Shown here: positions 20,181 through 29,965 of the stretch, in pieces
Numbering within the stretch: the stretch's first letter is position 1
How the letters are laid out: every line of letters begins with the position of its first letter
Origin: Pseudomonas flavescens
GTDB lineage: Bacteria; Pseudomonadota; Gammaproteobacteria; Pseudomonadales; Pseudomonadaceae
NCBI RefSeq assembly: GCF_013408425.1
Contig: NZ_JACBYV010000001.1
Location: forward strand, 1,116,001-1,180,000
Direction: 5' to 3'
Length of the DNA: 64,000 nt
Made by a program: the position numbers and the translations under genes
The notes under the pieces: generated by a model
Told to the model about the DNA's origin: nothing
Database searches by the model: none
Seen by the model: only the letters and a program-made list of their open reading frames with translations

Positions 20181-20959
20181 TCTCCCTCAATCACGTCTAC
20201 AAAGCCTATGGCGCCAAGCATGTCGTGAGCGACGTCAGCGTGCAGTTCCCGCAGGGGCAGGTGACTTCACTGATCGGTCCCAATGGTGCGGGCAAGTCCA
20301 CGTTGTTGATGTTGATCGCGCGTTTGCTGACACCCACCCGTGGTGAGGTACTGATGGGCGGGCGCAGCATTACGGATGTGCCGATAGGTGATTACGCCAA
20401 GCGCGTCGCGACCTTGCGTCAGTCACCGGATTTCAATCTGCGCTTGACCGTCGAGGAGTTGGTTGCCTTCGGCCGTTTCCCCTACAGCCGTGGAGTGCTG
20501 ACCGCGCACGACCGTCAGGTAATCGACAAGGCCATTGAATTTCTATCGTTGCAGCCCCTGCGCCTCTCCTACATCGATGAACTCAGCGGTGGGCAACGGC
20601 AGATGGCGTTCCTGGCGATGACCATTGCCCAGCAAACCGATTATCTGTTGCTGGATGAGCCGCTCAACAACCTCGATATGAAACACGGGGTGCAAATCAT
20701 GCGTGCCCTGCGTCGATTGTGCGATGAGCATGGCCGCACGGTGATCCTGGTGGTGCACGACATCAACTTTGCGGCCAATTACTCCGATCATATCGTGGCC
20801 ATGAAAGGCGGTGCCATTCACCTCCATGGCCCGGTCGCGCAGGTGGTGACCGAGGCCAATCTGCGTGAACTGTTTGATCTTGATTTTGAAATTCTGCAGA
20901 GCGAACAGGGGTTCGTCTGCAACTACTTCAACCCATTACCATCAAGGGAACAGATATGA
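20177..20959 (+). CDS. ferri-siderophore ABC transporter ATPase (FatE/BauE/FepC-like)
   Basis: This 260-residue ATPase has Walker A GPNGAGKST near residue 35, signature LSGGQRQMAFLAM, Walker B YLLLDEPLNNLD and switch histidine VVHDI. It is of normal length when started at ATG 20177, which overlaps the preceding stop. The same frame is open far upstream, but that part is a shadow of the permease. It powers the FecCD-type importer. Confidence 0.9.
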   Translation: MISLNHVYKAYGAKHVVSDVSVQFPQGQVTSLIGPNGAGKSTLLMLIARLLTPTRGEVLMGGRSITDVPIGDYAKRVATLRQSPDFNLRLTVEELVAFGRFPYSRGVLTAHDRQVIDKAIEFLSLQPLRLSYIDELSGGQRQMAFLAMTIAQQTDYLLLDEPLNNLDMKHGVQIMRALRRLCDEHGRTVILVVHDINFAANYSDHIVAMKGGAIHLHGPVAQVVTEANLRELFDLDFEILQSEQGFVCNYFNPLPSREQI

Positions 20960-21933
20960 GCACCGATCACAAAATCTGCGCACTGCTATTGGCAATGACC
21001 GCAATCGTCGGATTGCAAGGGTGCGACAAGCAGACAGCGGAGGCCAAACCGGCTGTGACCGCGCAGGCCTACTATGAACCGATCACCATCGAGCACCCGC
21101 TTGGTACCACTGTGGTCTCTAAGTTGCCTGAGCGCGTGGTGGCGTTCGACATGAGCGAACTCGATACCCTTGATCAACTGGGCGCGCCGGTGGTCGGTAT
21201 CGCCAAGGACTACGTCAGCAGCTTTTTGGTCCGCTACCGTGACGATGAAAACGTTGCGGATGTCGGCTCCACCATCCAGCCCAACCTGGAGCGGCTGCAT
21301 GCACTAAAGCCCGACTTGATCCTGATCTCGCCACTTCAGGCACAAAGCTACGAGGAGCTCAGTCAGATCGCTCCTACCGTGTATGACGATGTGGATTTGA
21401 CCAATAAAACAGGCAACCTCATCGAGACCGCCAAGGCGCATTTGACCCTGTTGGGTCGGATTCTCGAAAAACCGGACCTGGCCCGTCAGAAGGTCGCGGA
21501 AATGGACGCCAAGGTAGAACAGACCCGCCGGGTCACCGAAGGGCGCCCAGAGAAAGCCTTGATCGTGCTTCATAACAATGGCGCCTTCACCTCCTACGGC
21601 GTCAAGTCACGTTACGGTTTTGTCTTCGACACCCTTGGTGTGAAACCGGCCAGTACAGACATTGAGGCCGGTTTGCATGGGCAACCGATTTCCAACGAAT
21701 TCATTCAGCAGGCCGACCCCGACATTCTTTATGTCATCGACCGCACGGCCGTGATGGAGCATCGTCCGGCGCTCGACATCAATAGCCTGGACAACCCGCT
21801 TCTGCGCAAGACCAAAGCCTGGAATAACGGGAACGTGATCTTCGTCGATGCTCAGACCTGGTACCTGTGCACCGCCAGCGTGACCTGCCTCAACCGCATG
21901 GCTGATGAGGTGATGCAGGGGTACGAAGGCTGA
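20956..21933 (+). CDS. periplasmic siderophore-binding lipoprotein (FatB/BauB-like)
   Basis: This 325-residue lipoprotein has a short signal peptide and a lipobox LQGC with cysteine C23. The mature part is a class III (FepB/FatB-type) binding fold: VVAFDMSELDTLDQLG, GIAKDYV, LKPDLILIS and a conserved C-terminal region with DPDILYVIDR. It delivers the ferri-siderophore from the outer-membrane receptor to the two permeases. It overlaps the ATPase gene by four bases and is the last gene before a separate, Fur-boxed receptor gene. Confidence 0.88.
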   Translation: MSTDHKICALLLAMTAIVGLQGCDKQTAEAKPAVTAQAYYEPITIEHPLGTTVVSKLPERVVAFDMSELDTLDQLGAPVVGIAKDYVSSFLVRYRDDENVADVGSTIQPNLERLHALKPDLILISPLQAQSYEELSQIAPTVYDDVDLTNKTGNLIETAKAHLTLLGRILEKPDLARQKVAEMDAKVEQTRRVTEGRPEKALIVLHNNGAFTSYGVKSRYGFVFDTLGVKPASTDIEAGLHGQPISNEFIQQADPDILYVIDRTAVMEHRPALDINSLDNPLLRKTKAWNNGNVIFVDAQTWYLCTASVTCLNRMADEVMQGYEG

Positions 21934-21989
21934 TTTCAGGCGGTGTATCAACCGCATTCGGAGCCGCTGATATTCAGGCATAGGTCATT

Positions 21990-22004
21990 TAATAATATTT
22001 ATCA
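21990..22004. promoter_or_regulatory. Fur box before the siderophore receptor
   Basis: TAATAATATTTATCA matches TGATAATnATTATCA at 12 of 14 positions and lies 79 bases before the receptor start. It implies that the receptor has its own iron-controlled promoter although it lies downstream of the transport operon. Confidence 0.7.
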
Positions 22005-22082
22005 TTTAGATTGAGGATTTAAAGTTCTGGTACGGAAACCTAATGAATGCACTTCAACACTTCGCATTGAAAGGAATCCAGC

Positions 22083-24690
<2,608 letters not shown>

Positions 24691-24889
24691 TTTTCGGTGA
24701 AAGGATCCCGCTCCGAAGCGGGATTGTCCGCTTGGAAGGTGTCCGCCTCGCAAGCTTCCTGGATGCACCTGCAGCTACATGCGGGTGCCCAGGAATCAGC
24801 ACCGCAGGGTCCGACAGATGCTCCGGGTCAATGCTTCGAAGCAGGTGCCCGGTCTCCTGAGCAGGCCAAAGACGATTGACCCTTGTTGA

Positions 24890-26323
24890 TCAGGACGGTG
24901 TTCGCGCCTTCCTGATCGTGGGGTTGAGCAAATCGGTAACCGTACCGCTGGCCAGTTCGGCGGCAAGCCCTACCGTTTCATGGAGCGTAGGGTGAGCGTG
25001 AATGGTCAGGGCCAGGTCTTCGATGTAGGCGCCCATTTCTATAGCCAGGCATATTTCGCCCAGTAGTTCTCCGGCTTTGGCGCCGACTATTGTAGCTCCC
25101 AGCACGGTTCCCTTTTGGGCGTGGTACAGCAGTTTCGTCTTGCCTTCCGTGCGTCCTTCCGTCAACGCTCTACCGCTGGCAGACCAGGGAAATACTGCGG
25201 TCTTGAACGGTATTCCCTGGGCAGCCGCCTGCTTCTCGGTCAATCCTGTCCAGGCCAGCTCAGGGTTGGTGTAGGCAATTGACGGGATGGTGAGCGGAGC
25301 GAAGGCTGAGTGCTTGCCGGCAGCCACCTCGGCAGCCACATGGCCTTCGTGGGAAGCTTTGTGTGCCAGCATAGGATTGCCATTGATATCTCCAATGGCA
25401 AGGATATGTGGCTTGCTGGTGCGCAGTTGATTGTCGACCTTGATGAATCCGCGCTCATCGAGAACTACGCCGGCGGCCTCTGTGTTCAAACGATCACTGT
25501 TCGGTCTGCGCCCAACCGCCACGAGCAGCGCGTCGAATCGCTCGGGTTGGCAGGCTCCATCAGTATTGGTGAACTCTATTTCGAGCGCTGTCGTGTTTGG
25601 CGCAACAGCGGTTATGCTGGTGTTGAGCCTGATCTCGAAGCGTTCGGCGTTGTAGCGTTGATAGACTTGAACCATGTCGCCATCAGCTGCCGGAATCAGT
25701 TGCTCCGAGGCCTCCACGATGGTGACTTGGCTGCCTAGAGCTCTGTAGACCGTAGCCATCTCCAGGCCGATGATACCCCCGCCGGCAATCAGCAGCCGTC
25801 CGGGAATCGAGCGTAGCGCCAGTGCCTCGGTAGAATCCCAGATGCGGGGATCGTCCGGTAGGAAGGGCAGCGAGGTGGCGCGTGAGCCCGCGGCGATGAT
25901 GCAGTGCTCGAAGCTTATGATCGTATGCGTCGCGCCATCTTTCACGGCTACCTGATTGGCTCCCGTGAACTGCGCCGTGCCATGAATGACCTTAACATCC
26001 CGAGCTTTCGCGAGAGCGCTTATGCCTTGGCCAAGCGTGCCAATGCATTGATCTCGAAAACCGCGTAACTGCTCGAGATCGATTTGTGGTGCGTTGAAGT
26101 GCAGCCCCAGGTGTTGTGCGTTGGTGGTCTCGTTGAGCACATTGGCCGCGTGCAGTAATGCTTTGGAAGGGATGCACCCCACATTCAGGCACACGCCACC
26201 CAAATTGGTGTGGCGCTCCACCATCGTGACTTGCAGCCCCAGATCCGCAGCTCGGAAGGCTGCGCTATAACCGCCTGGGCCAGCGCCTATTACCAATACC
26301 TGAGTAGAGAAGTACGACGGCAT
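24890..26323 (-). CDS. lpdA: dihydrolipoyl dehydrogenase (E3), stand-alone copy
   Basis: This 477-residue flavoprotein disulfide reductase has an N-terminal FAD site VIGAGPGGYSAAF, the redox-active pair C45/C50 in GGVCLNVGC, a central NAD site IAGGGIIGLEMA, and the C-terminal active-site HPTLHE. All residues for lipoamide oxidation are present. ATG 26323 follows GGAGATCACC and gives the family start MPSYFSTQVLVIGAGPGG; an earlier frame start adds eight residues. No E1, E2 or lipoyl-domain gene lies beside it, so its partner is unknown. It is divergent from the isonitrile operon and may be an unrelated passenger of the accessory region. Confidence 0.92.
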   Translation of the reverse strand: MPSYFSTQVLVIGAGPGGYSAAFRAADLGLQVTMVERHTNLGGVCLNVGCIPSKALLHAANVLNETTNAQHLGLHFNAPQIDLEQLRGFRDQCIGTLGQGISALAKARDVKVIHGTAQFTGANQVAVKDGATHTIISFEHCIIAAGSRATSLPFLPDDPRIWDSTEALALRSIPGRLLIAGGGIIGLEMATVYRALGSQVTIVEASEQLIPAADGDMVQVYQRYNAERFEIRLNTSITAVAPNTTALEIEFTNTDGACQPERFDALLVAVGRRPNSDRLNTEAAGVVLDERGFIKVDNQLRTSKPHILAIGDINGNPMLAHKASHEGHVAAEVAAGKHSAFAPLTIPSIAYTNPELAWTGLTEKQAAAQGIPFKTAVFPWSASGRALTEGRTEGKTKLLYHAQKGTVLGATIVGAKAGELLGEICLAIEMGAYIEDLALTIHAHPTLHETVGLAAELASGTVTDLLNPTIRKARTPS

Positions 26324-26487
26324 GGTGATCTCCTTTTTGACTATCACCAGGTAGGTTTCAAGACCTTATCGCCTGACTCACGGTAAGGCAAGTAATCCTG
26401 TGGTTCTGTGCTTATTCCTAATTTTTCACTGCATAACCCGATTTTTTGCCGATAGGCCTATTGATCTTTAAACACTATTTTAGGAAT

Positions 26488-26501
26488 CTATCTTCAGATA
26501 G
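26488..26501. promoter_or_regulatory. palindrome upstream of the isonitrile operon
   Basis: CTATCT-TC-AGATAG is a perfect 6-2-6 inverted repeat, with a further partial AGGTAGAT copy just after it, 44 bases before the chosen start of the first isonitrile synthase. It is a candidate operator, for example for the TetR protein encoded at 33.1-33.7 kb. The same word was not found in front of tetR itself. Confidence 0.4.
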
Positions 26502-26545
26502 GTAGATGCTTGATGGCGTCTAAGGTGTCATACAAGGGAATGAAC

Positions 26546-27568
26546 ATGACCGAACCAACGCTTCGCTATAATGCAAATGTCTTGGGCCTGCACCCGGCGC
26601 GTTCAACCTTGGATGGTGAGGGCACGGCACTAAAGATCTTGCATTGCCTGTTCAAACGCCGCTGTGTCATTGGTCGCCGATCGGCGAGTGTCACGGGGCG
26701 GAATGAATCTGAGTTACCGCCTGCGCATGTGTTGCGGCCACATCTTTCCGTGATTGCAGCGATGGTAGTGGCAGGCCGCACGATTGAAATGATCCTGCCT
26801 GCCTTTCCGGGGAAATCGCCCAACAGAAGAAAGACCCTTGGTCATTTGCCCGATCTTGCCGAACGTCATGCGATCGATGAGTTGGGACGCCTGTGCGCGG
26901 AGATCCGCGCTCTGCATGCGCCCGGTGCCAGAATTCATATCTGTTCGGACGGCTACGTGTTCTCCGATCTGGTGAAGATTCCGGATCACCATGTACAGGG
27001 CTACACCCAGGATTTGCAGCGCTATGCAGAGCAGACCCATCCAGGTCTTTTTGCCATGTTCGATCTCAAGGACGCCTATCCGCGATTGAGCTGTTTGGAG
27101 TCCATGCGTGAAGAGTTGATGATTGAGCACGGCACCTCGCTGATTCAACTCAAGGAGCGCTCCCTTAGTGAACCTCGCGCCATGGCCATGTATCGGGGCA
27201 TTACCCGGTTTCTGGCTGAGGACTATTCCGGGCTCGTTGATTTCAGGGGTGTTTCCAATACCCAGATCCAGAAAGCGGCGAAGCTTGCCGCCCTTCGTGT
27301 GATTCAGCGCAGTGAGGCGTGGAGTGAGTTGCTCGAGGTGCGTTACCCAGGATTTGTACGCCTCTCCATTCATCCGCAATTCGAGGTCTCATCGAAAATC
27401 GGCATACAGCTGGTTGCAAGCAGCGATATCTGGCGCACGCCGTGGCATTCGGTGGCCGTAAAACGTCACGGCGAGATATCTCTGGACAAGCGCAGCAATA
27501 TCGATGAAAGCAGCAATCACCTGGTCTTCCATAACGGTCGCCCGTGTCATTACGTGAGTCAGTGCTGA
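26546..27568 (+). CDS. isonitrile (isocyanide) synthase, PvcA/IsnA/DIT1 family
   Basis: This 340-residue protein belongs to the DIT1/PvcA family, which makes an isonitrile from the amino group of an amino acid (Tyr or Trp in known cases) with ribulose 5-phosphate as carbon source. The family fingerprint is clear: PAFPGKSPN (residues 85-93, K90), LPDLAERHAI, and CSDGYVFSDLV (S134-D135-G136). ATG 26546 is preferred because AAGGGA lies seven bases upstream; ATGs at 26513 and 26540 are alternatives. It is the first gene of a six-gene operon and overlaps the HAD gene by one base. A second, fused member of the same family lies four genes downstream, which is unusual. Confidence 0.9.
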   Translation: MTEPTLRYNANVLGLHPARSTLDGEGTALKILHCLFKRRCVIGRRSASVTGRNESELPPAHVLRPHLSVIAAMVVAGRTIEMILPAFPGKSPNRRKTLGHLPDLAERHAIDELGRLCAEIRALHAPGARIHICSDGYVFSDLVKIPDHHVQGYTQDLQRYAEQTHPGLFAMFDLKDAYPRLSCLESMREELMIEHGTSLIQLKERSLSEPRAMAMYRGITRFLAEDYSGLVDFRGVSNTQIQKAAKLAALRVIQRSEAWSELLEVRYPGFVRLSIHPQFEVSSKIGIQLVASSDIWRTPWHSVAVKRHGEISLDKRSNIDESSNHLVFHNGRPCHYVSQC

Positions 27569-28239
27569 TGACCCGGCCTGTCAAAGCAGATGGTTTCCAA
27601 GCCTTGTTGCTGGACCTCGATGGAACCCTGATCGACACGCTTCCCGACATTAGCCAGGCACTGGGCCGCCTATTGAACGATCGTGGCCTGGAGCTATTGG
27701 ACGATACGCAACTGAGGCGGTTGGTCGGTGGGGGGACACGAGCGATGTTGCAGGCCGTCTGCGCCAATGCGCAATTGCCTTGGGATGAACAGTGGCACGA
27801 GCAATACCTCCGTTTGTATGAGCAGTGTCTTTTAAATCGCTCCCGGCCTTTCGATGGTGTGCTTGCCCTGCTCGAACATTGCCGTGACAGGGCTCTACCC
27901 ATGGCCGTGGTCACCAACAAGAGCCAGGCTATGGCGTCTCGATTATTGGATGCGCTGCTGCCAACTATTCCATTCGTCACGACAGTTGGCGCCAGCGCTT
28001 CAAGGCCCCTCAAGCCAAACCCCCAGGGGGCGTTTTTCGCTGCAGCGGAGATTGGGGCAAGTCCAGAGTGCTGCCTGTTGCTGGGAGATACCCAGAGTGA
28101 CGTACTCACAGCGCGAGCTGCAGGCATGCGCGCCGGCGCCGCGTTGTGGGGTTACGGGAGTAGGCAGTCGCTGATGGCGTTGAGCCCCCATGCTGTCTTC
28201 GAAGAGCCCGGCCAGTTGGCAAGTTTTCTGTTCGACTGA
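27568..28239 (+). CDS. HAD-family phosphatase (phosphoglycolate phosphatase-like)
   Basis: This 223-residue protein has the four HAD motifs: LLDLDGTLIDT (nucleophile aspartate in DLDGT), VVTNKS, the lysine in PLKPNPQ, and LLGDTQSD. The alpha-helical cap after motif I resembles Gph and PgmB-type phosphatases. TGATGA joins it to the isonitrile synthase, so it is cotranslated with it. Isonitrile synthases use ribulose 5-phosphate, so a sugar-phosphate or phosphoglycolate clean-up role is conceivable, but this is only inference. Its substrate cannot be read from sequence. Confidence 0.82.
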   Translation: MTRPVKADGFQALLLDLDGTLIDTLPDISQALGRLLNDRGLELLDDTQLRRLVGGGTRAMLQAVCANAQLPWDEQWHEQYLRLYEQCLLNRSRPFDGVLALLEHCRDRALPMAVVTNKSQAMASRLLDALLPTIPFVTTVGASASRPLKPNPQGAFFAAAEIGASPECCLLLGDTQSDVLTARAAGMRAGAALWGYGSRQSLMALSPHAVFEEPGQLASFLFD

Positions 28240-28295
28240 CTGCCTGCGCTTTAACGGGCGCCTTGTGCTGGAAAACCTCAGGAAGAGATCTGGTT

Positions 28296-29501
28296 ATGAA
28301 TGAGAGAAAGCAGCGAGGATTCATCTTCTTCGCCATTCTGCTGGCCATGGTCAATCTGTTGGCCTCCGATATATATGTGTCGGCGTTTCCTGTTCTCGAG
28401 CGAGATTTCGCCACTGACTCCACTTGGGTCGGTTGGTCATTGAGTCTGTTCTTTATTGGCTCAGTGCTGACATTGCCAATCTATGGCGCGATGTCCGACC
28501 GTTTTGGTCGCAAGCCCGTCTTGCTGGTGGGCTTGGTCGTGTTCGCGGTCGGTAGCTTCACTTGCTTGATGGCCGCTTCTGTCGAGTGGTTCCTGACAGG
28601 TCGCTTTATTCAGGCGGCGGGTGTTTGTGCTGCTTATGTGTTGTGGCAGCCAATGGTTGTCGATATCTACCCGCCAGCCCAGGTGCAGAGGGTTTTCGCG
28701 ATCGTCATGCCGTTTCTGGGGATTTCCCCCGCATTGGGGCCACTGCTTGGCGGCCTGCTTACCGAGCAATGGGGATGGCGCTCAATCTTCATTTTCCTGC
28801 TGGCTATCAATGCGCTGTTGATTGCCTGGACGGTGCTAGGGTTTCGCGAGTCCCTTGTCGCTATGCCAGACAGCCAGCGTCGCGAGTCACTGTTGCAAGG
28901 CTACGCGGTGGTGCTGGGGCAGTGGCGGATGACTGGTATTTTTCTGGCGCTCGGGCTTTGCATCGGGATGTACATGGCGTATCTGACGCTTTGTCCTTTC
29001 CTGTTCGCAGGCTTAGGGTACAGCCCTGTGCAAATCGGTCTGACCTTCATTCCCATCGCAGGGGCATTCGGCGGTGGCGGGGCGCTCGCCAAGGTTCTAT
29101 GCCGTAAATACAGCGAACTGCATGTCACTCGTCTGGGCGTGCTGGGCGCGATGCTGGGCAGCCTTGTCCTGACGATCAGCCTCTGGGTGACATCGCTGAG
29201 TTCGGCGTTGCAGGTCATCGTGCCGTTCATGCTGGTAACGATGTCCATCGGTGTTGCGATCCCTACGGGAACCTCCGTGGTTATGCGCGCCGCGGATCAT
29301 CGTGCAGGCACCTGCTCTAGTGCCATGAACGTGATCAGCTCGCTATTGGCCTTCGCTGTCACGCTGGTGTCTGCCTTGCTGCTGTCACGCCTTGGCCCCC
29401 TCACCCTGGCTGGAGTAGTCGTGGGCAGCGCCACCCTGGCCTTGTTGTGTGTGACAAGTGTTGGCCGTGGCACCACGCCCCTCTGCACCGCACAAGGATG
29501 A
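28296..29501 (+). CDS. MFS drug-resistance-type exporter (Bcr/CflA family)
   Basis: This 401-residue protein has about 12 membrane segments and the MFS motif A as YGAMSDRFGRKP near residue 70. The DHRAGTCSSAMNV block near residue 330 is typical of Bcr/CflA (DHA1) exporters. Placed third in the isonitrile operon, it probably exports the product or gives self-resistance. An AGGA lies 12 bases upstream of the chosen ATG, a long spacing, and no better start is seen. Its stop overlaps the next start (ATGA). Confidence 0.87.
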   Translation: MNERKQRGFIFFAILLAMVNLLASDIYVSAFPVLERDFATDSTWVGWSLSLFFIGSVLTLPIYGAMSDRFGRKPVLLVGLVVFAVGSFTCLMAASVEWFLTGRFIQAAGVCAAYVLWQPMVVDIYPPAQVQRVFAIVMPFLGISPALGPLLGGLLTEQWGWRSIFIFLLAINALLIAWTVLGFRESLVAMPDSQRRESLLQGYAVVLGQWRMTGIFLALGLCIGMYMAYLTLCPFLFAGLGYSPVQIGLTFIPIAGAFGGGGALAKVLCRKYSELHVTRLGVLGAMLGSLVLTISLWVTSLSSALQVIVPFMLVTMSIGVAIPTGTSVVMRAADHRAGTCSSAMNVISSLLAFAVTLVSALLLSRLGPLTLAGVVVGSATLALLCVTSVGRGTTPLCTAQG

Positions 29502-29965
29502 GCAACGTGGTCCATGACATCAAGAGTCTGCGGATCATCAGTGAGTCGGTCTGGACTGCCGGGCAGCCCAGCAAGACGGAGCTTGTGGCACTTCATGAGC
29601 TCGGCTTTGCCCTGGTGATGAACATAGCGCCTATTGATCCTCGCTACTCGTTACCTAACGAGCAGGAACTGGTGCAGAGCTTAGGGATGCGTTATGTGCA
29701 TCAGCCGGTCAGCTTCCAAAACCCCACGATCGCCGACTTTGAGCTTTTCGCCGCCACGCTGGATGAGCTGAGGAGTGAGCGGATGCTCATTCACTGCGCC
29801 GCCAACTATCGGGTCAGTGTGTTCTACGGTGTGTACGCCATGAGCGCACTGGGGTGGTCCGCGCAGCAATGCCAGGCGTTGATCGGTGACGTATGGAATA
29901 TCGAAGAGTTTCCCGTGTGGGATGCATTGGCTCGAAAACTCATGGCACTGCAGGAGCAAGCCTGA
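29498..29965 (+). CDS. protein tyrosine phosphatase-like / DUF442-type protein
   Basis: This 155-residue protein resembles small cysteine phosphatases of the DUF442/dual-specificity kind: VWTAGQPSKTELVALHELGFALVMN at the start and a P-loop HCAANYRVS, giving C100-x4-R105. The usual phosphatase signature is C-x5-R; the shorter C-x4-R is what DUF442 proteins show (established family knowledge). It overlaps the exporter (ATGA) and the fused isonitrile gene (TGATGA), so it is translated as part of the pathway block. Whether it dephosphorylates a small molecule or a protein is unknown. Confidence 0.75.
   Translation: MSNVVHDIKSLRIISESVWTAGQPSKTELVALHELGFALVMNIAPIDPRYSLPNEQELVQSLGMRYVHQPVSFQNPTIADFELFAATLDELRSERMLIHCAANYRVSVFYGVYAMSALGWSAQQCQALIGDVWNIEEFPVWDALARKLMALQEQA

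Noticed and set aside
24691..24889. Small frame of 64 codons before lpd
   Set aside because: No ribosome site, no recognisable family, and it starts inside the IS3 scar region; a CCCGCT/AGCGGG hairpin at its start is the only structure seen.
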